This document shows positions 11,341 to 23,209 of a stretch of DNA of 64,000 bases, piece after piece. Below the pieces are notes generated by a model. It had not been told where the DNA came from. It saw nothing but the letters and a program-made list of their open reading frames with translations, and searched no databases. A program made the position numbers and the translations under genes. The stretch's first letter is position 1, and each line of letters opens with the position of its first letter. The DNA comes from Cocos nucifera (taxonomy: Eukaryota; Streptophyta; Magnoliopsida; Arecales; Arecaceae), in assembly GCA_006176705.1 (NCBI GenBank), contig QRFJ01004197.1, positions 1-64,000 of the forward strand, in the 5' to 3' direction.

Positions 11341-14085
11341 CCAATACCACTAGGATGCCAAATGAAAGATATCTATGGCACCTGAGATTAGGTTCATATG
11401 AAGCAGAAGATAGAATCAACAAATTGAGAAAAATGGGCTATTGAGGTCCATTGACTTGTCGAGTCATATCCAATTATTGAAATCCGTCTTCATGGCAAAT
11501 GACTAACTCCTTTTATTGGACAATGGGAGAGGCCAAGATTCCTTGCCCTAAATACATACCAGATGTCTGCGCCCATGAATGTGCCGCGCTAGAGGCAATT
11601 TTGGTCACTTCATTACCTTTATCGATGTACTGTCTAGGTATGGGTCATGTGTATCTATGAGCACATTAAGTCTGAAGCCTTTGAAAAGTTCAAAGAATTC
11701 AGACATGAGTAGTAAAAAACAAACTGAAAAAAACCCATTTAAGTTCTTCGATCAGATCGAGGAGGTGAATACCTCACCAGAATTCTAATTATCTCAAAAA
11801 AAATGGCATAGTTCTCTTAATGAAATCTCCACAAGGAACACCTCAACTCAACAGGTTTCAGAAATGGAGAATTCGGATCCTATTGATATGGGCTTCGATC
11901 CATGATTGAGCTTCAAGAACTCCTGATTTCTATGGGGACCACTCATTTCGTGTAACTCTCAATCTATTTACTGAACTTAGGGTTCCCGTCTAAAACATTG
12001 TTCCTTACCACACCGTAATGAGATATGGCAGGTAAGAAACCAAGGTCTGCAGTCATCTCAAAATTTTGGATTGTCCAGCTCATGTCAAAAGACAACAAGG
12101 CGACAAGTTAGAGTTTAGGTCCTTTAAGACCGATTCATAGGCAGTTATCTAACGAGGTCATTAGGATACTATTTTCACATTCCAGAAGACCAACAATGTG
12201 ATGTTGAGTGCGACACTGCCATCTTTCTTGAAAAATAGTTTATCAAGATAAGCAGATTAGAAAATAGATCAAGCTTTGCATGAAAAAGTCTCCACAAGCA
12301 GATGAGCTATAGGACCAAGTGGAACCAAATAGGTTGAGCCAATAAGAACACTAACCCTCCACCTCGTAGATCGGAAAGAGTTTTCCATCCCCCTGAAAGA
12401 TACTTAGGTTATTTTTCACGAGGATGTAGAGGAAAATGTTTCTCGTAGGTAATGGTGCTCATGATGATGATCCCAAAAACCTCGAACAACGGCGAATATC
12501 AGATATCGACTTCCGAAAACATGGCTAGAGGCCAATGAGTCAGAAATTGACTCGATGCACCAAACCAAGTCTGGACACCTTGGTAGATCCACTAGAAGGA
12601 TATAGTACCTATTGGATGTATGGATTTTTAAAGAAAGATTGGTGCAGATGGGAATGGTAAGAGACATTCAAGGCTAGACTAGATGCAAACAGGTTATAGT
12701 CAACGTGAAGCATTGACTATTCAGGATACTTTTTTCCCCAGTTGGCTATGCTAACCATCCGCACATTGCTTGCTGTGCAGGCTATTTCGATTATGAATAT
12801 GGCAAATGGATGTGAAAACGGCAATTCTACAATGGATATTTGTGGAGGAAGATATCTATCATGCGGAACACAGCCGCTAGGTTTCACATCCAGTGATGCT
12901 GATCACAAGATTTGCAAGACGCTGCAAAGGATCCAATATGGACTTAAGCAAGCATCGGGAGCGTAAACACTCGTCTTCCAATGATGTGATTCAAACAACA
13001 TTTGATTTCATCAAACTAATGAAGAAGAAACCGTGTGTTTCAAAAGGGTCAGTGGGACGCTGTTTCTTCCTCGTTATATGTACGTGAGATGACATCTCCC
13101 TTATTGGGAATGATTATTCCATGTTGACACACAGTAAGATGTGGTTGTCCAAGGATTCTCCATTTGTAAGGACCTAGGTGAAGCAATCTTTTATTCTAGG
13201 AATATTAAGGTCTATCGGGATAGACCGAATAGAGATGCTAGGACCTTTCATATAGAAGATGTACAGTAGAGAAAGTCACTAAAGAGGCTTTAGTAATAAA
13301 ACTCTGAAGAGGGGATTAATACCTTCAAACATGGATATTACACTTTCCGAAGATGTGCCTAGCCACACCTGAGGAAATAGAACGAATGAGCAAGATCCCT
13401 TATGCTTCTGCAATTCAGGGACCTCATGTATGCCTGCTATGTAACCGACCTGATCATTAGCCCATGCTCGTGAGTGTCACAAAGCAGATATCAATCAAAT
13501 CAGGGTAAAGAACACTAACTTCTGTGAAATTGTATCCTTAAGTACTTGAGAAGAATTAAGGATATGATGCTGGTCATTTGGTAATGGAAGAAGTTCAAAG
13601 TCCAGGGATACACAGACTCGGACTGCTCCTGTCGATATAGAATGATCGAAAGTCGACATCTGGAAGTCTATTTGTGTGCAATGGTTGGAGCTATCAGTTG
13701 GAAGAGTTCCAAGCAAACGGTGATAGCAGATTCCATCATGGAAGCAAATATATCGCTGCATCAGAGCTTGCAAAGGAAGCATTCTGGTAACAAAAAGTTT
13801 GCTGCAGAAATCGGAGTAATGCCATAGATGCCATTCCTCTATACTGCAACAACAATGGCGCCATAGCCCTTGCTAAGGAGCCGAGTCTCATCAGAAATTC
13901 CAAGCATATTGAGCGGCGATACACCTCATCCGCGATTACCTCGAAAAGGGTTATGTCGAGGTCAAGAGAGTTCAACTCCGCAGATAATGTGGTAGACCCA
14001 CTTACAAAGCCGTTGGGCCAGCAGAAGATCGACGCCCACCTTGAGAAGATGGGACTTAGACTTGTAGCCAAATTGGCTTTTAGGA
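11341..14085 (+). pseudogene. H2 Copia pol remnant
   Basis: GAG-pre-integrase at about 11360-11445 (YLWHLRLGS). Integrase core at 11580-11900 (FGHFITFIDVLSRYG; a plus-frame piece around 11835 gives the GTPQLN segment near the catalytic Glu). RT starts near 12560 and includes matches to FLNGYLEEDIYMEQPLGF at 12820-12890. RNase H at 13600-13960 includes AISWKSSKQT and PLTKPLGQQKIDAHLEKMGL near the C-terminus. Every domain is split by indels, yet the residues between them are well kept. This is a Copia pol in the usual order and it is not functional as written. Confidence 0.8.
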
Positions 14086-14097
14086 CAAGTGGAAGAT

Positions 14098-16366
14098 TGT
14101 TAGATATATTGTGCCCTAGAAGTCAGAATTGCTGACACTTGTAATACACTTCTAGGGGTAAAATTGTAATTTTGATTAAAAATTATAAATGGGTTATTTT
14201 TTATTAACATATGTGTATTTAGTGTCTGTGATACATCCTTTGAGTTAATGGCAATGGATAATTCATATTTCAGAGTTGAAAATTTGAGACATGAATAATC
14301 ATTATTAACTCATTAAATTGCTCCCGACCATAGGCATCACACGAGGATGGTGATAGATCCGAAAGGTTGGTGTACAATCGCTTCTCTTTAGTAGATGAGT
14401 CTTGAGTCTACGGTGTGGAGACATCGGAGCAAGAGTACAGGTACTCGTTAGAGAACGAGGGCACTGAGCGTGACCACCTCGAGTAGTCATTAGGGAGTCT
14501 ACCTTCTCGGTCAATGACTGACTCGATGCTGCAGTAGTGTGTCTGGTTCTTTGATCTGAGATGCATCGGTAGTTCACCTTGAGGGTGTTTATAGTTTGAC
14601 TACACCATTAACTCGGTCTCCTAGCCATATGGAACCCTGAGGTATATGTTGGCTATAGCATGTTCATTGTAGGAACTGGATGGCATCAAGATGGAATCTA
14701 TCTACCTCGGTGGTAGAGGAGCAGCCCTATGATGATCATGAGAATCAAGTCCAAAAATCCATGGCCATGGTAGAGTGAAATAATAGAAAGAGTTTCTATT
14801 TAGATTTTCACATTGGACTTGAATCGAATTGATTACATCAATATGACGGAGACTAGGGTTTGATGAGTTTACCTTAACCCTAATCTGATCGGGCTAAGAT
14901 AGAAGGACTAAATCACATGATAGCTGTACAAGAGGTTGCATTCAGCTTCTGATGGGTTGCCACCATATACTGCTAGTGTCACTGGTGGATTTTGGGAGCA
15001 ATTAGAATGATTAGATGATCGATCATTTCTAGCTATTCGAATCAGAAGAGTTCTGATCCATCGAAACGAAGTTTCGATGATGTCCATGATAGAGATCATG
15101 ACATATCCCATTACATACATAACTGAACCTAACTGGATCACACAAATAAGGGTTTTGAATCTGGTGATCATCAATTGAACTGATCTAGTTCAATTGATCT
15201 GAATGAGATTCAATTAGGTTCAAGAAAATCGTGCTAGCACTCGATTGAACCTAACGTTCTTTTTCTATCATAAATAAGTTATCCTGTCTGAGCCAAAGGA
15301 TTTGTGCTCAATCAGAGGCCTTCATATGTCTGACTGGAGATTGTCCAAGTCAGAAAAGGTTGTCTTATTTGTAAGACATTACCTGCCAATTTTTGTCACC
15401 TGCCATTTCTTGTTCTTTGACTTTGGTCAAAGTCTACCCTTTGACTGGTCAAAACGTTGACCATTGATATCCTTTGACTTTTGACCACATGTCATGCACC
15501 TATTGGAGAGCGGTGGGGGCCTGTCATCCTGCCAGAACCTGGCAAGGAGGAGGCGCACGCCAAGGGGCGTGAGCCCAAGATTGGAGGAGTCTAGGAGTCT
15601 TGTTGGACAAGGACTCCACCTCTCTTTTGGATTACCAATTAGAGTTCTCCCTAAAACCACTTTTACTGATTTAGGCGCCCTCTAGTAGGAATCTAGGGTA
15701 CTTTATTCCTACCAATCAGATTTAGATCTGATTTCACAAAGGGTTGTGATTGGTTGGGAATAAGAGAAGGTGGATCACAGTCAGTCTATAAATAAGACCC
15801 TGTGCCCAACTCAAATACAATAATTAAATTGAGATCAAAGTTCCCCATGCCCCAAGGCTGCCTCTTCCCTTCCGCCATGCCAAACCATCTTCTCCCCTTC
15901 TCTCCACCATCCAAAGGAGTTTTGACCTTGGTTGGTGCGATCCAGATCAAAGAAAAGGCCGATCAAAGCAAGAAGGCTGCACTGCTGCAAAGACGACTGC
16001 AGATCTCAAAGGAGTTTTTGAGAATCCTCCAGATCAGATCCAGATCTGATTTTTGGAGGTGTGTAAGAGAAGAAGAGGATCTCCAGATCCAGCCTGAGTG
16101 GATACCGGTAGAGGTCAGGCGCTTGCGTGGCTAGATTCAGAACCTTCCATTGCAAATAGGATCATCAATAGGATAATAGGATTACCCAAATCAGGTAAAT
16201 TAAATTTGATTTAATTTATTTTTATTTTATTTATATTATTAAAATAATAAAATCAGATCTGAAACATCCCAGATCTGATTGGGATCGAGAGAAAAATTTT
16301 GAAATATATCTCTCGATCTGATCAGATTTGAACGAACCTGGTCTGAGAAATCAGGATTTTCCTTCA
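14098..16366 (+). repeat. H2 3' LTR
   Basis: Starts TGTTAGATATATTGTGCCC after the purine run AAGTGGAAGAT and ends TTTTCCTTCA. Length 2269 bp. It keeps the ~130-bp segment missing from the 5' LTR, and a TATA box at 15787-15794. Confidence 0.87.
15787..15794 (+). promoter_or_regulatory. Likely TATA box of the H2 3' LTR
   Basis: TATAAATA, identical to the 5' LTR counterpart at 7965-7972. Confidence 0.45.
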
Positions 16367-16371
16367 GATGT

Positions 16372-16718
16372 ATCCTTACATCTTACTTCTATATCATACC
16401 AGTATCTCCATACTCCTTGATTAAGAGGATAACCAACCTATATGGCACACAATGATCTATACTCGATAAATGTTATCATCTTAGGTAACAACGTATCATT
16501 TGATCATGAATAATTTAAGGACTAATCGATAAATTTTTTTTTTTTTATCGAAACTAAATAGTCCTAAGAACTTGATCGCGATATGGAGTTCATTAGAAGA
16601 TGTAAATTTATGATGAAAAATATTAAAATAAAATTTTATTTAATAATAAATTATTTATAATTATAAAATAGTACAATCATCAATAGGCTGATAATTGACT
16701 TTGGAACATATTTCTCGA
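16372..16718 (-). repeat. LTR G, proximal part with LTR start
   Basis: On the minus strand it starts near 16718 with GAGAAATATGTTCC and then reads AAAGTCAATTATC, close to the start of the F 3' LTR (GAAAATGTGTTC, then AAAGTCAATCATC). It continues beyond the H2 insertion into 5099-6348. A poly-T run lies at 16537-16547. No coding sequence. Confidence 0.6.
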
Positions 16719-17298
16719 TAGCACCATGGTGCCATGAAAAGAAACTTCTTCAAGATGTTCTAATGCCACTACTTCCCATCTGATTGAGAATCCCACCAAC
16801 CATCAGGCATGACAAATAGAGGTCCCATCTCTATCATCTCAGTCAGGAGCGGCCATTGATGCCAAATAATTCAACCTGCTAGTATAATAGGTGAGAGATT
16901 TGACAGCAGCTATTCAAGTGATGCAACAGCCCAACCTTGTACTGCAAAATGCACCACCATCAGAGCAACCACAAGCCAATCCTACACTGTGTGACGTGCT
17001 GCCTCTGGAGCAACCATAGGTCCTCCCATATAGTCCTAAGCGAGGGAGACAAACTTGTCACAGCAGGCCTAGGAGCCGAGAATGGAGGAGGCAGCAATCT
17101 CGGGGCCCTAGCTTTAGACATGATTTCACTCTAGGCCAACCCCTTTCATAGCATTCCGAGGCCTACACTGCTCGAGATGCATACATTGATAAGAAACTGC
17201 AAGAGATGAATCAATGGATAGAGGCACTCCATAATGAGGCCCCGACATAGAATGATGGATTAATACCAATCCACTATTTAGTGCTAGCATTATATAAG
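16719..17298 (+). pseudogene. Gypsy gag-like fragment
   Basis: Around 17100-17250 one frame gives a stretch containing RHDFTLGQPL and, after one stop, AYTARDAYIDKKLQEMNQW, in the style of the gag N-terminal region of Tat-type Gypsy elements. Earlier parts are proline/glutamine-rich (QQPNLVLQNAPPSEQPQ near 16925-16975). No LTR or primer site attached to it can be seen. It is an orphan piece of an older element; the family is inferred. Confidence 0.4.
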
Positions 17299-17905
17299 AT
17301 GTTAGAAAGCAAGCAGTTACATACATGTATTTCAAAAATAATTTTTATATGCAGCAGAATAGATCTAGGTTAAACCACTTTAACCCAACATGCATTAGAT
17401 CTAATCTATAAATTTTCCATGCCCAGATCTATGACATACATAATCTGAAATTAAAACATGTAGATCACATCTACAAAATAATTGAGATCAAATCTCATAC
17501 CTTAGTGTGGGTCAAACTACACTACAACTGATGATCATGCACTTGAAAAAAAGGTTTTCTTAAGCCACGCACGTGCCTGGCCTCTATAGGTATCCACACG
17601 AAATTCAATCTGATCAAAGGCTTGTCGATTCTCCTGGGGTGCTAGCTCCATTGTAGGAATCTCTTCTTGATAGCTGATCTAAAATCTTTTTGGATCTCAT
17701 AGATGCTCTAGAGTCGAAGAAGAAATAGAGGAAGAAGAAAGATGATAGCTTTGTTCCTTTGAAGTCCCATGCTTGGAACCTAAAGCAGAACCTTCCCACA
17801 CCTAAAGGGATCACACCAACCTCTCTCTTTCTCTCTTGGATTCGACCAAAGGATTGATCTGAAATATCATATGGCATGCCCCAAAAGAAAGTCTTTTTAA
17901 AGATG
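17299..17905. repeat. Probable LTR fragment of an unassigned element
   Basis: Begins TGTTAGAAAGCAAGC, a typical LTR start, and has no coding content that I trust. It runs up to the left end of element A. I found no second copy in the window, so neither orientation nor length can be fixed. Confidence 0.35.
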
Positions 17906-17910
17906 GCATC

Positions 17911-19270
17911 TATTGGTGCAAAAATCTGTGAGGACACTGAAGATAGCTAGAGTTGGAAAGATGAGGCCGTCGACTGGACCTACAAAATAAAATTTTAATC
18001 AGAGGTTGGTGGCTTTGGTAGGATCCTTCGATGCTTAAGTCAGTTTTCTAGCCAACTGAAATGGAGTGCTCAGGAAAATAAAGAAGCAGGATAATGAGAA
18101 AAGGAGGAGAGCTTAGAGAAAAACGTATCTAGAGGATTTCTTTTATAGATGGAGCATGTAATAAACTGATGGCGATAGCCATAACTGTCTGTAGTGGACC
18201 GCTTAGGCTATATGGAGTTTATTACGGAGGATGAATTATCGTTTGTCACAATTTGTAGGTGGTGGAGATTCCTTTACTGAAGTTCAAATGCAGGTTGAGG
18301 ATTTTGATGTATGTAGTAGACTTATGATCGATCGAGGTCCATTGGGGGCAATGTTTAGTGGCTTTAAGGAGTTTGAAAGCCTCTTAGGTCATGCACAAAT
18401 AGCTACCTCCTAAATTAAGATTTGAAGTTTCATGCTCCATACCTTTGCAGAGCGATTGTCATGAATTAGTGATTTGACGAGATTCTTGTGGATGGTTCCA
18501 ACTAATAGGCATTGCATGGACTAAGTAGGTCCACAATTGGTTGGAAGAAATCCATCCTAAAAGATATTCGAATGGAAGGATCTTGACTAAAGGGAGCACG
18601 ACTGGAAGGAGTGCATCCGGAAGGAATTTGCCTGGAAGGAGCGCTGCTAGGAGGAATTCATCTGAAAGAAGCACGCTCGGAGGAGTTCAGCTAGAAGGAG
18701 CGCGTCAGGAGGAATCCATCCAAAGAGAGCACTGCTGAATGAGTCCATCCAGGAGGAGCACTACTGGGAGGAGCACAATTGAAGGAGTTCATCCAGAAGA
18801 AGGTCGTTCAAAAGAAGTTCGACTGGAAGGAGCACTGCTGGGAGGAGTGCGACTGAAGGAGTTCATTAGGAGGGAGTTCGTCTAGAAGGAGTTCATCTGA
18901 AAGGATTTCGATTGGAAGGAGCACTACTGGAAGGAGCATGATTGGAGGAGTTCATTCGAAAGAACTTCGACTGGAAGGAGCGCTGCTGGGAGGAGCGCAT
19001 TGTCCATAATATAGGACTTCAACTATTTTCAAAACTTATCACCGATCAAGGTCGAGAGAGTGGAAGTTTGGTCCTATCATTCATTCTAAGTTAATAAGCA
19101 AGGTTAATTAAATAATAGTTTTTCTTTACTATTCAAGATCGTTCGATCGGGTTTCATTGTGCCTTTGTTAAGTTCTGCAGTATGGACTCATTGTTGGAAG
19201 GATCAATGAATTCTTTCAGAATGAGAGTTAGTGGCTAAGGACTTCGACGGGGGTTATTTTATCCCCAATA
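17911..19270 (-). repeat. Element A 3' LTR
   Basis: 1360 bp, matching 46094-47493 along its whole length. On the plus strand it runs from TATTGGTGCAAAAATC to TTATCCCCAATA. A minus-strand TATA-like TATAAAA lies at about 18141-18147. It contains a purine-rich minisatellite. Confidence 0.88.
18555..19010. repeat. GAAGGAG minisatellite inside the A LTR
   Basis: Degenerate tandem units built from GGAAGGAG with GCGCTGCTGG, TTCATCCGG or TTCGACTGG between them, spaced about 12-30 bp apart. It recurs in the other LTR at 46735-47225 with a different unit order, so the array has changed since insertion. Confidence 0.7.
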
Positions 19271-20005
19271 CTTGTCTTCCTAATCTTGAGTTCAAATTTC
19301 AAATGTACGAAATATAGAAAGAATCTCTATAGTTGAAGTCCTTTATCAGCTTTCTGCTTTTGGAAAACAAAACTTTTTGACTTTTTTGAATTGGCACTGA
19401 GGTTTAATGTCGAATGACTTGAAAGGATAAATTTTCTCGAAAACTCATCTAGTGCGAAGCTCCATGTACGGGGCAATTATTGTTTCGCCAAGCACCAAGA
19501 ACGAGTGGGACATGTGGTGGGTTGGGGTCGGCTGAAGAGGTCCTATAATCATAACTTTCTCTAGTTTTGCCCTTCTATTTAAGCCCTTCTTCTTTTTTCT
19601 GACACCCCATCTTCATCTACGCTTTCTCTTTCTCCTCCCTCCTTCATTCTTTTCTGTCCCCAAGTGTTTTACCATTTTCATCAATTTTTTTGGCCATCGA
19701 TGCTCTATCTGACTAGCTCTTGCCCTTTTGAGCATCTCCTCGAGTTCTTCAAGTGTATGGTTCCTTCTCGCCCATGACTCTTCTGACCATCGGAGTCTTT
19801 TTCGGCCATGTCCCATCGTTCCAGACATCTCCTCATATCTTCCCACAGATCTAGATTAGTCCTCCATCATTCTCTTTTCTTCTCCTTTATTTTTCAGCCT
19901 TTTAATCTTCCATACAGGTTTTGCCATTCTTTCTGCAAGGTTTTATACCCCCCCCTTTTTATTTTGTTGCTTTTTCGGGGGTTTTTCAAGTTCTCTCCAA
20001 TTTAA
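19271..20005. other. Element A: purine tract and leader of the antisense gene
   Basis: Next to the LTR the minus strand reads AGGAAGACAAG, a candidate polypurine tract. On the plus strand a TATA-like TATTTAAG at 19576-19583 is followed by a pyrimidine-rich leader up to the ATG at 20006. This arrangement would suit a promoter for the antisense gene. No protein is recognised here. Confidence 0.45.
19576..19583 (+). promoter_or_regulatory. Candidate TATA box for the antisense gene
   Basis: TATTTAAG in the context CTTCTATTTAAGCCC, about 430 bp before the first ATG of the plus-strand gene, with a CT-rich stretch after it. Prediction only. Confidence 0.3.
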
Positions 20006-21409
20006 ATGTCTTCCGAGATTTCATGGTCGTCCAATTTTAGAAGCCCGTCTAGTCCATCTTTTCAAAATCCTACCTCCAAAGAAGAGACCGAACTTAGAGA
20101 TGTATTCCGACCGAACTTCATATCCGAAACTATTTCTTGTTCCTTATCCTCTGACGATCTTTCTTCAATTAAAATCCTATATGGTATACCTCCTGAGTAT
20201 GAATTAGAACTCTCCAGACCAAGCGATTGAGCTTGTTCCCCTCCAGGCCATTTTTGTCTGTACGTAAAAGCATTTTCGCACCAGGCTGAGACTTCCTCTC
20301 ATCCCTTTCATAGTTGCCCTTTTTCAATTTTTGAACATCTCCTTTGCTTCTATAGTGCCGAACTTCTTTAAATTTATTATTGAGTTCATCTTCCTTTATC
20401 TCTTTACTGAAGTTCATCCAACCATCTTCCTGTTCTGGACTTACTATACCTTCAAGCGACATCCTTCTACGAAGGACTGGTGGTACTTTTTGTCCTAGTT
20501 CGATAAGAAAGGATTATTGAAAGGAGTCCCTTCTTCCATTCACAACTGAAAGAAGAAGTTCTTCTTCATGTCCTGTCCAACTCTAGAACTAGAACATTCC
20601 CCTGGGGCCTTCTAAGAGAATTAGTTTGCTGGGCTCCCGGATTAGATAGGCAAGATCTTGACTCTTCTAATAAACTGAAGGATTACAAAGTTTCACCACT
20701 ATCCAAACTTCTCTGTGAGCAACTCTTGTTTAACTTCGGCCTTAGTATTCTTAATCCAACAGATAATCGATCGAAGTTTGTGAACTATGATTTCTATTTT
20801 TCCTCTCTGATCATAATTTCTTTTCTTCACTATAGAAATGGATGCCCAGGTGGTTGAAATGCTCATGAGGGGGCTCCTAGCCCATAAGAAAAAAAGGAAG
20901 GCATTGGGAGAGAGTTTGAAAAAATCAAGAATTGACGTTCCAAACTCCGTGGCTCCCACCAGTGCCACGAATACCCTCGAAGTTGCCCCTGCCATCGAAG
21001 CTCCTCCTGTTGTCAGGTTTGGCACCACCACCGAGGTCGTCGAACCTTCAATGCTGCAGAGACCTCCTACCGAGGCCCAAGTCCCAGAGCCTCTTATCGA
21101 AAGGGAGAAGGAGGTGGAGAAGAAAAAGACAAAAAGGGCTCTAAGAAAGTCCCAGCGGAAGGTTCCCCGCAACGGGCTCAATATCTCCAACAAAGAGTTG
21201 GGGGAGAACCCCTTCAATAATCATGAAATCATTAGGAGTTTGATCGATGGGTTCACCATACCCAAGTCATAGACAAAATCATCGACGCTGATGTCGATCA
21301 ATGTGCTTGGAATTTACTCGGATCCTTTCTTGAGGTAGTTACCTCGTCCTTCCCTTTCTCTTTAAATTTCTTAATGTTTCCTCATCCACACAACCCACTT
21401 CATCATATA

Positions 21410-21473
<64 letters not shown>

Positions 21474-22057
21474 CAGATGAGCTACCAATTGCTTGGCTAT
21501 ATCAGATCATTGAATTGTCTGAAGTCGGAGTTGGTGAAGGTTTAAGAGGATCATCAGGCTGAGGTCGGGCACTTAATTAAGGAGAGAGACAAGGTTGACC
21601 ACTTTTTGAAGGAAAAGTCTATCGAGGTTAAGGATCTCCAAGAAGTGCTCCACAAGGAGAATGAAACATCCGTGAAATTGAAGACTGCTTTAGGCCTGGA
21701 AGAAGAGCGGAGGAGAAGACTAAAGTCGAGACTACTGAACTGAAGGAGCAGATTTCTAGGTAGATCTTGGAGGTGACGGCGCAGGCGATAGAGGAGTTCA
21801 AGGTCTCCTCTAAAATAAGAGACCTGAACATCAAATTCAGCCAAGAGGCCTTCAATAAAGGATTCGAGCTCTTTGAGGATAGGATGGCCAACAAGTTTTC
21901 TAAGCTGGACCTCGATTTCTTATATAAAGGAGCTCTTGAAGATGAAGCGGAACCATCCACTACCACTATCGACCTGCCCCCTACCGAGCCCGCTAATGAA
22001 GAGCTAGGATTGATTAATGCTGCGACAAACTCCTCGACTGCTCCCCCAGAGGTCTGA
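20006..22057 (+). pseudogene. Antisense extra gene of element A, N-terminal and middle part
   Basis: Plus-strand gene inside the minus-strand element A. It opens with MSSEISWSSNF (20006); past a stop at 20228 a piece reading HFCLYVKAF starts a region like the plant 'putative gypsy type transposon' family (PF04195, Transposase_28). The part from 20838 (MDAQVVEMLMRG) is charged. A likely intron follows the GAG|GTAGTT site near 21334 and ends at TAACAG (~21475). After it comes a coiled-coil stretch (VGHLIKERDKVDHFL, DLQEVLHKENE) and a conserved-looking block with FNKGFELFEDRMANKFSKLD. Several stops and frameshifts. Its role is unknown. Extra antisense genes at this place are reported for Tat-lineage elements; assignment to PF04195 is from memory and needs a profile search. 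Confidence 0.6.
21405..21472. repeat. (TA)n microsatellite
   Basis: About 68 bp of nearly pure TA repeat inside the presumed intron of the antisense gene, ending just before the TAACAG acceptor. Confidence 0.95.
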
Positions 22058-22167
22058 GACCTCTTTTTGTTGTATTTTCTTTCTCATTTTTCCTTCTTAT
22101 ACTTGAATATTTTGAATTAAAGAAAAAAAAATTTTCTTTATGTTTATGTCATGGTATGCTTGTGTTT

Positions 22168-23081
22168 TAGAATGCTTATAGCAAAGATAATCATGACTCA
22201 CCTCCTCCTGCTGATGCTACATCGTTACCCCAAGGTCTTCCTCTAAAACCTATCATTAAGAACCTGAAGAGAAAAGTTCATCAAACTAAGAAGAAGTTGA
22301 AGAAGATGGAGGACGAGCTTCAGAGATTGAAGAAGTGCTATTCAGAAGCCACAGTTGAAGTCGCTCGGCTTCGACAGATCCATAAAAAGGATGCCATGGA
22401 CTACATCAATAACAAGCACCATTTAATTGAAGAACTGGAATGGGTGAAGAAGCTCAATAGTGAGAAGGCTTGGACTTTGGCCGCCAAGGCAAGCTCTCTT
22501 GAAGTTGAGCTGAAGGCTGCACAAGAGAGGTTTTAAATACTTGAAGGAAGTTCGGCATGGTCCACCAATCGGATCAAGTACGATTGGGATTGGTCGAAAA
22601 GGTTCTTTAAATTATAGGGCTAGTTACAAGTAGTCGAAGACTCATATAATGATTATAGGTGAGGTTGGTGTGGTCAAGTTACTGACCTTCAACATAAACT
22701 CTGAAAGACTGATGATGCGATCATCCGACTTTGGCTGCAACTATTGGATAAAGTTCAAGCTAGCTTGAGAAGAGATTCACTAGAAGTTCTTTCTTTGAGA
22801 AGCACTTTGGAGAGTCTATTTGTAGTGCATGAAAAAGATAAAGCCAAGCTATGTAAATTGAAGATTCAAATGGTATACCAAAAGGACATTATGAAAGACG
22901 TCGAAGCCAAATCTGTAGTTCTAAGAAAAAGGCTGAGGAAGATGGAGGAGAAGTCATGTAGATGGGAGAAGATATTGAGGGAGAGTTTAGCAGCTCGATA
23001 GAGGCTCGAGGAGGAGATCAAAGGTCTAAAACTCTCCCTTATGATGGTTGGAGCTGGCAGTCCGAAGTCCAATCCTGAATA
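22168..23081 (+). pseudogene. Antisense extra gene of element A, C-terminal coiled-coil part
   Basis: Follows the first part after an AT-rich gap that ends in TGTGTTTTAG, a good splice acceptor. Two open pieces, 22200-22534 and 22741-23001, are rich in Lys, Glu and Leu with heptad-like spacing (KMEDELQRLKKCYSEATVEV, EELEWVKKLNSEK, DKAKLCKLKIQMVYQK). The gap between them (22537-22740) is frameshifted or intronic. Ends near SPKSNPE at ~23081. It may be a last exon of the same gene or a separate coiled-coil protein. Function unknown. Confidence 0.5.
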
Positions 23082-23209
23082 GAACTTTGTCTCTCTTTCC
23101 TCTCTTTTTTTTATGTAACTAGTCTCACGGACCTTCCCATGTATTGAATTTTTTATTTTAATAAAAATACTATTTTTATTGCTTCATCTCAGTTGTGTGC
23201 TCACGAAGT

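Larger units (their letters stand above)
6349..16366 (+). mobile_element. Copia element H2, complete with two LTRs
   Basis: A full-length Ty1/Copia element of about 10 kb: 5' LTR 6349-8559, primer-binding site, long leader, gag, integrase, RT, RNase H, purine tract and 3' LTR 14098-16366. Order and motifs are those of Copia. LTRs over 2 kb are long for Copia. The flanks, ATGTGT on the left and GATGTA on the right, share ATGT, but a clean 5-bp duplication cannot be shown. On both sides the flanking sequence is LTR G, so H2 inserted into G. Confidence 0.88.

Noticed and set aside
17614..17937. 107-codon minus-strand open frame
   Set aside because: Spans the border of LTR-like DNA and the A LTR; no domain and no start context.
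20699..21217. 172-codon open frame on the minus strand
   Set aside because: It is the opposite strand of the antisense gene at 20838-21272 and has no family resemblance.
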